A stretch of DNA of 64,000 nucleotides from Phaeoceros laevis (lineage: Eukaryota > Anthocerotophyta > Anthocerotopsida > Notothyladales): assembly GCA_049999765.1 (NCBI GenBank), contig JBNGIQ010009481.1, forward strand, positions 249,350 to 313,349, written 5' to 3'. The notes beneath the pieces are model-generated. The model had not been told where the DNA came from. It saw only the letters and a program-made list of their open reading frames with translations, and searched no databases. The position numbers were made by a program, and so were the translations under genes. Shown piece by piece: positions 44,341 to 54,673 of this stretch; position 1 is the first letter of the stretch; every line of letters begins with the position of its first letter.

Positions 44341-47300
44341 TCACCTTCCGGTCGGCTTGACAGGAGAGACGAACGTGACGCCGCCGTACAGAGAGGGGTT
44401 GGGCGCACCGTTGGGGCTCGGGGTTGCCATGCTGCGCAATTCGGATTCTAAAGTCTCGGTCAGTTCGCGCACCACCTGCACCATGCTGGGCCTTTCAACC
44501 CCTCTGCCCTCAACGCACATCATTGCCACCTCCACGAACTTCCACGCTGCGTCCAGAGAGTAGTTCAGTGGCAGAAACCTGTCCAGCACTTTTCCCAAGT
44601 TGCCAGTCCTGACAGCAGTCCGCACCTGAGCCACATTGCATCCTTAGTCTGCAGTTCTCCCCAATTCCTCTGGCAAGTTTACTCAGTTTACGATGAACTT
44701 ACCCAGTTTACGATGAACTTTTGGTCCACGGGGGTGTTTGAGGACTCATCAATGGGCGGTTGCCCGGTGAGGAGCTCCAACAGCACCACCCCAAAACTGT
44801 ACACGTCGCTCTTGTCTGTGAGCATACCAGAATGGCTGTACCTGCATACGACAGGTACCAGTCTGGATGTTACAACAGTCCGATAGCAAAGAACGCCCAA
44901 TTGATTGCCGAGGAAAGCTACTTACTCTGGGTCCACATAACCTTTGGTACCTCTCACCACAGTGGTGATATGGTCTACACCCTCAGGTGTGAGCTTTGAG
45001 AATCCAAAGTCGGTAATTTTGGCTTCTAGTGAGTTGGTCAGAAGAATGTTGGCACTCTTCACGTCTCTGTGGATTATAGCAGGATTGCAGTAGTGGTGAA
45101 GGTACTCCAAGCCTGCTCCCAGGTCATTTACCCTGTCAAAAGCTGTCACCCGCAAAACTGTTGAATTTACAAAATGCAGGGCCAAAAAACGCACCCCTAG
45201 CAGCGTCCAGAGCAATTTGAAGTCTTTGCCTCCAGCTCAGGGCATAAGTTTTAGAAAGCGAACCTGCACATCACACAACTGAGGTGGCTGGCTAGAATGC
45301 TGAGCACTTCCAAACCATAGAGGCAGATAAAAGTTCAAGATGAAGTACCATATAGTCGGTTTTGTAAATTCCCTCCTGAAACATACTCGTACAGGAGGAT
45401 CAGCTGCGTTGACTCTTGGCAGTATCCAACCAAGGAAACCAGATTCCTATGATAAACTGTTGACAAAAGCTCTATCTGCAAGATATACGACCGCTAGGTA
45501 TTCTTGGTCACAAACTGAACATAGGAACACTCTGATTTTGCTAAACACACAATACCTCGTTCAGAAATTCTTTGTATCCTTGCCGAGATGTGCTGGATAA
45601 GAGTTTAACTGCAACTTCTCGTTGGTCATCCAAGACTCCATAAAATACCGGTCCAAACCCACCGACCCCAATTTTACGCGAAAAATTGCTCGTGGCAACT
45701 TGAATCTCTGCTATGCTGAACTGCCTTGCCTTCCCACCGCTTACAGGAACAGGCTGGCCTAAAACAGGGGGAGCTACAGTTGGCAAAACTGCATCGTTGA
45801 GTGAACGTAGCTGGACTTGCTCCCCATAGGCACCCAAAGCATCTGGGAAAAAGAACAGTGTCAGAACAGTTCTAAGCCAGCAATTTTCTCATAAGCTTTA
45901 CTTCATTTTATAAACCAAAAGAGCACTCGCCATTTACACTTACTTCTTGACGATGCAACTCCAACATGTTGGACCATCCGAGGACGACAACAAATGATAC
46001 AGAGAGCAATTGCTCCCGCAAGGGTCGCTACTAAGCCAGCCACACCAAGGACAGCTCCAACAATCTTAGCAGTCCTTGTGGATCCACGGGGTTGGGAAGA
46101 TTGAGAGGCTTGTGCTACAGTGGGACACGGAGTGATGCCATCTGGAGAACATTGAAGGAGAGGATTGCCTGAATATCTGCAAGAAAGATCTGAATGATTA
46201 CGGTTCACAAGACAAGGATCCAACAGTTATCAAAGGCCATTGGAACAGGTCCTCGATCTACCTGAAACCGTTTCCAAGATTGAGCAGCGAGGAGGGAAAG
46301 GTACCACTAAATTGATTGTTGGAAAGATCTCTGTAAGAACATATGCATTTTGGTCATACACAAGGCAACAAGAAACTGATTCACGAAGCTTTGAACAGTG
46401 CTGACTTAAGATGGCCAGGTGATTTCTATAGTTGACAAACTACTTACATGCTTTCCAGAAAAGTCAAGTTGGTTATCCACCTGGGAAGCGCTCCAGATAA
46501 CTGGTTATTAGAAAGGTTCCTGCGCAGAATCACCATGAGAAGTAGGCACTTCTGAGTATTTGCTAAACTAGCCCCATACTCACCTACCACTACATTAGAA
46601 CAAATGATCAGATTATGTCGCATGTTCCTTACAGTTTCCTAAGGTATCGCAGGCCTCCAATGCTTGATGGGATCAATCCTTTGAGGTTCTGACCAGACAA
46701 GTTTCTGTCGGCCACCAAGCAGGTTGTAGGTAAGCATATCCACAAGGAATGCTGCAGCAGCCCTCCCCATTCAGAGAAAGACTGAATGAACAACTTACAA
46801 ACAACTTACAAGGCAGTTACTCGATTCTCGGTGCAAGTCAGCTCATCCCATGGCACAGGAGAGCATGGGTCGCCTAGCCAGCGTTGCAGGCCCGTAGCTA
46901 GTTTAATGCTCAACAGAGCCGTAACTGCATATCACCCGTCATCATTTCAGCCATGTAAGTAGCTTATACCTGACGCAAGCAAGGGTGTAACATCTAGCGA
47001 GTTGTGACTCACCATCGTCCACGTATGTCCCTGGCAACAGTGACTGGACCAGATAGAGCTCATCTGCGTTCACAATGGCATCCAAAGCGGACATCTCGTC
47101 TCTGCTGACAGTTGTGGTCCAACTGTTAATCTCCTGTGTCGTGCTGGTGAAGTTAGCTTCAAACGTTTGAGGGAAGTTTGGCAAAATGAAGAGACGATCC
47201 TGAATCCCATTGTAAGAGACAATCATCCGTCGTCTGCAATTCTCATACACACGTAATCAGTTCCTACGGTTCAGAAAATCTGTTTCAGGTTGGACTGGGT

Positions 47301-48525
47301 TAGCACTACACCAGAGAGTACTTACCCGTCTGTGGACGACCTATCAAGCTCTGCAAAGTATGTGCTGACATAAGCCGTTTTGGGACCAGGGGGCAGTATG
47401 TAGGACCAGCTCAGAGAGGGACCTGTGATGGCAGTTTGCATGACTGAGTTTGGAGGCTCATTAATAGGGAGCTGAAGGGCAACGCCCCCAGGATAAGTGA
47501 CTGTTCGTGATGGAGGAACTGCAAACAGCTGTAAGTAAGGACGCCACACTCTGTCAAACGGATCCTGCGGATACCTGTCAGGACAACAGACCGACTCTGT
47601 GAGCATGAACAGAAGTGAGACAGGAAGTCCATCGGCTCAGACTATGGTTGAAAGAGACATCAAACTGGTCATAGGACCTTACCGGATGGTTCTGTTGTCC
47701 CCAAAGTTAAACCGACTAGCTAGGTACAAATTTGCATCACTGGGGCTGCCAAGATACGATTGTTCTGGCAGAGTTCTCAGCTCGAGGGAGTTCATGAATG
47801 GGGCAATGCTCTCTTCAGTTCGAATTAGGCACACACTCACAGAAGAATTACGAGGTCCCATGATGGCCTCGTGGTACAGAGGCTGGTCAGTTGTGGCATC
47901 AATGCTGACATTCTGCCATGGTGTACTGTCCAGTGCTATCTGCGTCATTCGCATCTCACTCAACTCGGATTACCCTTCTGCCCTTCGACAAAAATTTCCA
48001 CGCCAGTAAGGGAAAGCGAGGAAAGTGCACCTGAAAATGTATTGGATTCGAGACTTGAGAATCATAGTTGCCATACATGAAGCCAGCCCGTATGAGGTAC
48101 ACCTTGCCCGGTTGCACTGGGAGCGCAAAGCAGTTTCTAACAGGGGTGCCGGGGCTGGGAAAATATCTGAGAGTTTGGAGCTCTCTGGAGATTGAGGATG
48201 ATCGAACAGAGCCTTGGATCCCGGTGAACACATAACCTTGATCAGAAGTCCATGATATCCCTGTGTCTTGATCAGAGTACGGAAACCCAGACGAGCCACA
48301 ATCCAGGCTGAGAAACCCTGCACGGCCATAGTCTTAGTCTGGGGCCAAACACGCGTCTGACTATCTGCATCATTCGATTGCCTACGTAATCCACAATGCA
48401 CGCAATTGGTCCATATGCTAGCCAGGATGGGGCCATGGGAAGGGGGCACCTTCTTGTGCCGACACAAAGGGTATGAAAGTTGAAGAAGTGCCCAAAAGGA
48501 GGAATAGGATGCACAATTGCGCCAT
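44341..48525 (-). CDS. Malectin-like LRR receptor kinase (LRR-I type)
   Basis: Sixteen exons in transcript order: 48525-48450, 48317-48031, 47939-47683, 47574-47326, 47233-47013, 46924-46807, 46704-46633, 46519-46448, 46330-46262, 46176-45944, 45842-45556, 45475-45349, 45263-45195, 45112-44926, 44841-44703 and 44625-44341; 915 residues. A signal peptide ([14 protein letters not shown]...FVSA) leads into a malectin-like domain ([24 protein letters not shown]), then a [11 protein letters not shown] hinge, three LRRs on single 69-72-base exons, a transmembrane helix at about 511-537 and a kinase. Kinase landmarks: [25 protein letters not shown] (Asp729), DFG (747-749), [10 protein letters not shown]. 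It is an RD kinase with all catalytic residues. It should sense an extracellular ligand, possibly cell-wall sugar or peptide. An in-frame ATG also lies at 48714, but only 48525 gives a clean signal peptide. A 20-base tandem duplication covers the donor at 44703. Confidence 0.93.
44679..44720. repeat. Tandem duplication of about 20 bp across a splice donor
   Basis: Two near-identical copies of c-agtttacgatgaactta lie back to back. On the minus strand they duplicate the end of exon 15 of the receptor kinase together with its GTAAGT donor, leaving a second potential donor (GTAAAC) 20 bases inside the intron. Confidence 0.85.
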
Positions 48526-49234
48526 TTTCGTAGTCCGAAGCTCACGGAAGACCGGATTGAGCTTCAGAACTTCCGTGCCGCTAGTGGCACCGCAGTCACG
48601 GAGGCTATCCTGTGATCTTCCAAAAGAAACGCTCAGCCTGCGCCCACAGTCCAAGATCGTTGACACCATTCCACGCGGCCACCTGGTCCAGCAATTCCAT
48701 TCCGGTGACGCCATCCAAGTGCATCAGCATCATTCTCCCACGCCAAATTCCGAGGTATTCCAGCACCAGCAATTGCTACAACTCGCTGGCTGGTCAAAAT
48801 GCTGCATCCATCGATCTCCGCTCCCCGAACCCACTCCGACCTTGGCGTCACAAAGTAGATAAACTGGCAGTGCACTGCACAGAGTAACTTACAAATTACA
48901 ATGCCTTACCCCAGAAAGAAACTTACAATTCCCGCTGGGGTAAAAAGCCTATCACTTGGCTGTTTTGGATGCTACTTTTGGACAAGCCACAGGCTATACG
49001 TGTCCTCCACATAGGCCAACACGAAGTCAAGGTCCAAGTCAACAGTCTTCCTTCAATCCCGTGCTGTGCTCACCAATCTCATCAGGCAGATGAGGTGTAA
49101 AACGAGGAAATGCAGGTTCGGTACAGAAGAATCCTTGTGTCTCCAGGGCTGCTCCATTCACAATGTTGTCAAAGAGTAGGTTATGGTTGCTGTCATTGAG
49201 CTTTACGCATTTCCAGAGTCACGCTCCCGCAGGG
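48526..49234. other. Upstream region of the left receptor kinase
   Basis: It should contain the promoter and 5' untranslated region. Part of it (about 48975-49110) resembles 51045-51200 in the same orientation, sharing caagccac, acgtgtcctccata and aagtcaaggt, so a dispersed repeat or relic is present. No gene was recognised. Confidence 0.45.
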
Positions 49235-49495
49235 TTATCAACATCAACTACCGAGACACCACTGGCCGCTTCAAGGATGCAGCAGGCATCGCCTGCTAGC
49301 CGGCAACTGATAACATCGGACGCAATCAGCTCGATTTCTGTAGGCGCTCCGCTACTCGCCACCACTCCTTGGAAGAGTTGGTCTATGTTCTCCCGGCCAG
49401 CAGAAGATAGCCTGAGGTTTACTTTGTGCTGGTTGCCCTTCGCTATGCAACTACGATGGTTTACGATCCCAAAGCGTCCAGTATCAGGTGCACAA
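49235..49495 (+). pseudogene. Decayed malectin-like exon of a receptor kinase (relic 1)
   Basis: The stretch aligns by eye with exon 2 of the right-hand receptor kinase (54845-55119): GRFKDAAGIA at its start matches GFTDAAGIA. Further on, shared nucleotide runs include cgctccgcta, tcttcccggcca and aactacgatgg-tttacgatc. The reading frame is broken, for instance by a tag stop directly after the DAAGIA-like motif (about 49299) and by small indels. No signal-peptide exon or following malectin exons were found beside it, so it is an isolated exon-sized fragment. Confidence 0.65.
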
Positions 49496-50109
49496 TCTCA
49501 AGACTTGCTCGCTGAATGCGAGGCTTGCAAGCCGGGGGAGGAAGGGGATTGCACTTGATGTGCTTCTAGATACTGAACCAGCAGCATCTGCTATGCACCA
49601 GCTATTCGGATGTATTTCACTGCAATATCTCCATGGCCAGGTCAGGCCGGCGTCCGCCTGCGCTTCCTTTGAACACCAGAAGTTTCATCGGTGCTGGAAC
49701 TGTGGCTTGGTGGCCAAAATATTCCTGTGGTGTTGTGACGTCACATACGAATCTTCGCCAATTGCTTGACGAGGGAGAGGCCAAGGGTAACCGTTGCCCA
49801 GAGGGCAGGCAAGCTGCTCTCGGGTCTACAGCCCTCGGATATGGATCCTGCCTCACACAGCCTTCTTCCAAGAGTGGTGAAGGCCTGCGAAGCACCGGCA
49901 TCTCGCCGACAGCCGAAAGAGGCTCATGGTGAGGTGCTGCATTTGCCGGAGGAGTTCAAGTTCTCAATGTTGAGCGGGCTTTCGAATTGGAGGCTTGTGG
50001 AAGGGGGGGTGCTGAGGGTTCCGGACAGGTCGGGAACGTGGCAGCCATTGGGGTAAGAAGCTGCAAATCTAGCAATGAACACCTGTGTGATTTTAGGGAT
50101 GTCCAGTTT

Positions 50110-50938
50110 CTACGTCGGATCCCGATAACCCGTTGTTCCTTCGACCTCCGTGCTGGCACGGTTCCCTCCCTCTCCTTTCAGCACAGAAATTCCGAAATCA
50201 GCCACCCTAACCTCCAGTTTCCTGGTCAGAAGGATGTCGGATGATTTGATGTCACGGTGAATGACTGCAGGTCTGTAGCCTGCATGGAGGTACTCCAGCC
50301 CTGGTAATCGATTGGACCACTAACGCACCTCCATCGTCACATGCTACACCGAAAATCTGCGTACAAAGGTTGAAGGTAAGGAACTTGGAAGATGAGGATC
50401 ACCTTTCGCAGAATCTGCCGCAATTTGAAGCTTTCGTTCCCAAGTCAAGGGCGAACTGGATGCTCCGGAACCTACAGTGATTGGGATCCACTGTGTCAGA
50501 CGGTTAGCAGGTAGGATGGAAAAGACCAAAGGTTGAGTACTAGTACAGTACCATAAAGTTGCCCTTTCAAGTCTCCTCTTGGCATGAACCCGTACAGAGG
50601 TACCAAATTCTTTCCATCCTGACTGTATCCTAAAAGAAAAACCAAGTTTTTTGTGATGCACAGTTTACAGCAGGTCTACCTGTGGGCACCGTTTCAGATG
50701 AAGCCCGCTAAGTACTGTCGCATTAGTGTTTGTCTTGTCAGCAACCTGCCGAGCATTGTGAGCCTTTCAGCGTATGTAAAGGAGACAGTAGGCTACCTCA
50801 TTGGTGTACTCCTTGTATCCGTGTTTGGAGGCCCCTGACACAAAGTCACAAACTGACGGCAACCTCTTGGCCCTCTGGCAGGACCCCATGGTAGACTGGC
50901 CCGAAACCTCCTTCACCGATCTTGTAAGTAAACTGTAA
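50110..50938 (-). pseudogene. Decayed receptor-kinase domain (pseudogene fragment)
   Basis: Reading on the minus strand, pieces match kinase exons 11-14 of the right-hand receptor kinase in order: [14 protein letters not shown] and VLPEG near 50930-50890; GASKHGYKEYTNE near 50850-50810; GYSQDGKNLV and [13 protein letters not shown] near 50640-50550; SSSPLTWERKLQIAADSAKG near 50460-50405; LEYLHAGYRPAVIHRDIKSS and VADFGISVLKGEG near 50300-50180. Where the ATP-binding lysine should follow AV, the frame is disrupted and hits a TGA, so the copy cannot make an active kinase. The extracellular half and C-terminus are absent. Orientation is opposite to its closest relative at 54674-58952. Confidence 0.75.
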
Positions 50939-51374
50939 CCTGTGTTATTTAATGCGAAGTTCATTTCTGTTGGGACATCTAGCACCTATCCATGTGGGAA
51001 AAGGACTCTCATCCAGCTTGGTCGGACTTGTAACTACCCCAAGGTCAAGCCACCAGCTATATGTGTGACGTGTCCTCCATACAAGCTAAGACCAAGTCAA
51101 GGTGTAGTAGATCTTGGAAGTTGACGGTCTTTTTTCGATGAAGGTTCCATTAGACAAGCTCATGAGGCGGATGGGATGGAGATCTAGAACGAGGAGATCC
51201 ACCATTGTGTTCTGCTGAGCTCTCTTCTTGCGTTCGCAATGTTGTTTAGTAGTAGTACGGGGGCGCACACGTCGTGATGACTCTCATGGGAATCGGGCGC
51301 GCTGCCACTTACGTGGACTAATGAGATGTAGTCCGTGGACTCCAACTCTCAACTTACAGTACCCTTTGGTTGCA

Positions 51375-51448
51375 GTCATTATTGAGCCTTGCGCAGGCGC
51401 AGTTCCCAAAGCCAGCGGCAGCTTCATGGACGCAGCGTCCACTTATTT
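51375..51448 (+). pseudogene. Decayed malectin-like exon, left part (relic 2, split by a transposon)
   Basis: One frame reads IIEPCAGAVPKASGSFMDAAS, which resembles the start of a malectin-like exon (SIDCG, then GFTDAAGI in the intact gene at 54845 onward). It ends at the insertion point of the CACTA element; its continuation appears to be at 53688-53850. Confidence 0.5.
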
Positions 51449-51655
51449 AATCACTACTAGAATATAGGTCCCGTAGCAACGCCGATACGCAACGCTGCAA
51501 TGACCCCTTTGCAACGGTGCTCCTGCCCCGACCTGCCTTCAGGTTTCGAAGGACGGACCGTTGGGGAAGCGTTCAGTAATCGCCGTTCCATCCCCGTTTG
51601 CGACGGTCCGTAATCCGTCCATGTACCTAGTGAGAGGGTGGTCTGACGCCCATTG

Positions 51656-51725
51656 TCAGGCCAGTCCTGACAGGGCAGGCCAGTCCTGTCAGCAGGCCAG
51701 TCCTGTCAGGGCAGGCCAGGCCGGT
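51656..51725. repeat. Tandem repeat of a caggccagtcctgtcag unit
   Basis: Three to four imperfect copies of a 17-26-base unit (ccagtcctgacagggcagg; ccagtcctgtcagcagg; ccagtcctgtcagggcagg) lie inside the CACTA element near its left end. Subterminal repeats of this sort are common in CACTA elements. Confidence 0.75.
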
Positions 51726-51838
51726 CCTGATCAGGTGATCAGGTGGATCCGCACCGTGCGCCGTCCGGACCTCTGACATGCCAACAAGGGCAACGCGCAG
51801 CAGGAGGCCGTCAGCGCCCGCCGCGTGTCGCCCCGCGT

Positions 51839-51967
51839 CCCGCGTGTCCTGTCCGCGTGTCAACAGCCCGCGTGTCAGCTGCCCGCGTGTCATCTGCTCG
51901 CGTGTCATCTGCCCGCGTGTCATCTGCCCGCGTCTCATCTGCCCGCGTGTCATCTGCCGACGTGTCA
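51839..51967. repeat. 15-bp minisatellite inside the CACTA element
   Basis: About eight to nine copies of cgcgtgtcatctgcc stand in tandem with few substitutions. Because 15 is a multiple of three and the unit lacks stops in most frames, the array is open on both strands and reads as 5-residue repeats (for example TRADD on the minus strand, ARVSS on the plus strand). I treat these as non-coding. Confidence 0.9.
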
Positions 51968-52053
51968 ATAATATTGTAAAATATTCTAATATAAATTGCG
52001 CTCACTAAATAGATTTATTTCATTCTATATTCGTGAATATTGAAAATACATAC

Positions 52054-52197
52054 AGCATATGCTAGATTCCTAATAAGCTGAACATATGCTAGATTCCTAA
52101 TAGGCTGAGCATATGCTACATTCCTGATAGGCTTCGCGTATGCTACGTTCCTAATATGCTTAGCATATGCCCCATTCCTAACATGCTTGGCATAGCC
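52054..52197. repeat. 27-28-bp tandem repeat inside the CACTA element
   Basis: Five to six diverged copies of a unit like gcatatgctagattcctaat plus aggctga run from 52054 to 52197. Later copies have drifted (gcgtatgctacgttcctaat; gcatatgccccattcctaac). A short tcaattggcaaagcc duplication follows at its right edge. Confidence 0.85.
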
Positions 52198-52679
52198 TCA
52201 ATTGGCAAAGCCTCAATTGGCAATAAGAACTATGCTACATACACTAGCTTTGCGTGAAGTGCTTCATCCTTTCATCCTGCTCCATCCTGTGGCTTCCATC
52301 CTGTGTATTACCGGAAGCAGCTTCTCCCGCAGCCCTAGTCCATGCATCAAACAGCTCTGCGCACAGCACACAAATGTGATGGTCACCACTTGAGAGTGAG
52401 GCAGTATTAGGAAAGTGGATTGAGCGGAGCGCGAACACAAGCAGACACCTGTAGATGAAGAGAACCAACACTATGTCACATTCTGAGCTCACCGCTTTGA
52501 ATCAGCAGTGGAGGAGGCCGGCTGCTTCTGCTCTCCAATGGGCGAATGGAAAAAATGGGCCGTCTGCGGCCAAGGCGCACTTGCCCACCCTGTCCCTCCT
52601 CGCCTCCAAGTCCAGCACTGCACACACAGGCGTGCACCACCGGTCAAGATTCCACCTAGCTTGCAATTGAGGTCTACCA

Positions 52680-52830
52680 GGTGTGGAAGAAGCTGGAAGC
52701 ATACCTGCGGCTCTGGCAGCCACAACGGCGAGCGCTTCCGGACACCCGCCGCCCCTACAGCGCCGGAGAGGTGGTGCGGCTGCGCGGCAGCCTCAAGCAG
52801 CACTACGCCTCGGGCGACTGGCCTTCCAGG
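52680..52830 (+). pseudogene. Isocitrate-lyase-like N-terminal fragment (probably captured by the CACTA element)
   Basis: One plus frame reads TRRPYSAGEVVRLRGSLKQ, then HYASGD, which matches the conserved N-terminus of plant isocitrate lyase (TRRPYT-x-x-DVV-x-LRG-x-L-x-Q-x-YAS). Just upstream the matching phase changes: NGERFR, corresponding to the family's xSERFK, is in a different frame, so a frameshift separates the two. Downstream the similarity fades before the gap. The fragment lies between the transposon ends and is far GC-richer than its surroundings, consistent with gene-fragment capture. The identification is by memory of the family motif and covers only about 40 residues. Confidence 0.5.
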
Positions 52831-53055
52831 AGCTCGGCCCGAAGCACAGGCCCGAGCAGGCGCTTGCGCGAGTGGATGGCGTGCTCCGTCATCATGTTGT
52901 TCAGCCGCAGGATGTCCGGCACCTGCGCATCACCCTGCTCGGTGAAAGCTCTGGGCTGCTACGGCGGCGCCACCAGCTCCACGCCTGCTGCCTTGTTCTG
53001 GCGGTGCGACCAGCTGCAACCCCGCGCCACCAGTTGCATCCTCGGCTCGCCATGG

Positions 53056-53455
53056 NNNNNNNNNNNNNNNNNNNNNNNNNNNNNNNNNNNNNNNNNNNNN
53101 NNNNNNNNNNNNNNNNNNNNNNNNNNNNNNNNNNNNNNNNNNNNNNNNNNNNNNNNNNNNNNNNNNNNNNNNNNNNNNNNNNNNNNNNNNNNNNNNNNNN
53201 NNNNNNNNNNNNNNNNNNNNNNNNNNNNNNNNNNNNNNNNNNNNNNNNNNNNNNNNNNNNNNNNNNNNNNNNNNNNNNNNNNNNNNNNNNNNNNNNNNNN
53301 NNNNNNNNNNNNNNNNNNNNNNNNNNNNNNNNNNNNNNNNNNNNNNNNNNNNNNNNNNNNNNNNNNNNNNNNNNNNNNNNNNNNNNNNNNNNNNNNNNNN
53401 NNNNNNNNNNNNNNNNNNNNNNNNNNNNNNNNNNNNNNNNNNNNNNNNNNNNNNN
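53056..53455. other. Assembly gap (400 N)
   Basis: Exactly 400 unknown bases, followed by a run of g. The round size suggests a placeholder, so the true distance may differ. It lies inside the CACTA element next to a GC-rich fragment. Confidence 0.99.
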
Positions 53456-53687
53456 GGGGGGGGGCAGGCGGGCAGGACATCCCCTGATCACACGCGTGTG
53501 AGGGCCCTCGGCCATCTCTCTCAACGCCCCACCCGTTGCAATATGCAACTGTCCATCCCGTTAGCACGCAAAATGCGTCCCTCCACCCCTTAGCGCGAAC
53601 GGTGGGGCCAAGTAGCAACGGTCCAGGTTTCGTTGGCGGCGAGCGTTGGTAAAGCGTTGCGTAGGGACCCAAATTCTAGTAGTGAAT

Positions 53688-54075
53688 TAAGGCTTCAAGC
53701 TTAAGGAGCATTGGACACAACCAGCTCGATCTCTTTGGGCGCTCCGCTCCATCCCACCAAAGGAAGAGTTGCTGCATACATGTGCTCCCCGGCCAGCCTT
53801 GTGCTGGTTGGTTTCCGCTACCGCAACGACGAGCCCAGCTAGCTGGATGCATATGGTTGGTGCAATTCATCTTTCGCGTCGCGTGCTTGCAGTGGCAGCA
53901 TGCTCAACCACCACCCCAAGTCCATTTCCGTCGGATGCCTGGAACCCGTTCACACGAATTCCTCAAATCCACCTGACACAAGGGACAAACGGTATGCAGC
54001 CTTTGCTTCTGTAGCCAAATGTCGCATACCCATATCCAAAAGGGACAAGCGGAACGCCATGCTAGCCAGGATGTC
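53688..54075 (+). pseudogene. Decayed malectin-like exon, right part (relic 2, after the transposon)
   Basis: After the aat target duplication the sequence resumes with acaaccagctcgatctcttt and gggcgctccgct, which matches relic 1 (acgcaatcagctcgatttct, aggcgctccgct at about 49320). Both continue with a shared gaagagttg, ccccggccagc and ctttgtgctggttg-like run. Similarity fades after about 53850. Stops and indels interrupt every frame. Together with 51375-51448 this reconstructs one exon-sized malectin relic interrupted by the CACTA insertion. Confidence 0.6.
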
Positions 54076-54673
54076 CCTGACAGAGCCCCGTTTGTAAAAA
54101 GATAGCAGTGGGACAAAACGTATTCCGCATTCCTGGCCAGTTCAGAAGATGTCCATAAAATGAACTAGGTTGCTTACATGTCTCTTCCGAGGTGAACTAC
54201 TGTATCACACTCTGCGGAGTATGTGCAGACATAAGCCCCAAGGTTTCGGACCACGAGGCAGGATTTTTTGCCTGTTCTGTGATGGGAAGCCTTGACTATA
54301 TATATATATACAATAGTGACTAGTCTACGACGTACGACTTGCAGCAATCCAAAGCGGAAGAACTGCATGAATCCTGTTCCTGTGCTACGGATGCTGCTTT
54401 GAGAGGTGAGCTTTTTGAGGCGTGCCTTCTTTCTGTCAGGTCTTCTCTCTCTGTCAGGCGACGAGATCATGTTGCCGGTGCTCGGCATTGCTTGTGGATT
54501 TAAAAATCAACAGTCTGCCATCCATTGCGTGCTACGTTAACGTTACGCAAAGCCTCTAGAGTCCGGTCGTGATGAAGCGGAAGCCCGAGAAATTAGGCTG
54601 GTCCGGTGCACGTGAGGCATCATCTTGCCCGGCAGGGCCTGCTGAACGCCCTTTCTATCGAGATGTTGTCACA
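54076..54673. other. Upstream region of the right receptor kinase
   Basis: This should hold the promoter and 5' untranslated region. A short TA run (about 54296-54311) is present. The kinase frame is open upstream of its chosen start to an ATG at 54572, so a longer leader is possible. No other gene was recognised. Confidence 0.5.

Larger units (their letters stand above)
51452..53684. mobile_element. CACTA (En/Spm-like) DNA transposon, non-autonomous, contains the assembly gap
   Basis: The left end starts CACTACTAGAATATAGGTCC (51452 onward) and the right end, read on the minus strand from 53684, starts CACTACTAGAATTTGGGTCC; both continue to a shared CAACGC about 30 bases in. The trinucleotide aat flanks both sides (51449-51451 and 53685-53687), matching the 3-base target duplication of this superfamily. 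Subterminal sequence on both sides is rich in gcaacg/cgttgc motifs, also typical. The visible interior holds a 15-bp and a 27-bp minisatellite and an isocitrate-lyase-like fragment, but no transposase; 400 bases are unknown, and if the gap size is real there is no room for a transposase gene. Length is 2,233 bases counting the gap as given. Confidence 0.88.

Noticed and set aside
51627-51979. Arginine/threonine repeat protein encoded by the 15-bp minisatellite
   Set aside because: Several frames on both strands are open over the same array, so openness follows from unit length; no conserved start, splice or domain supports a gene.
52681-53672. Open frames of more than 200 codons spanning the N gap
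   Set aside because: Most of their length is unknown sequence read as X, so they carry no information.
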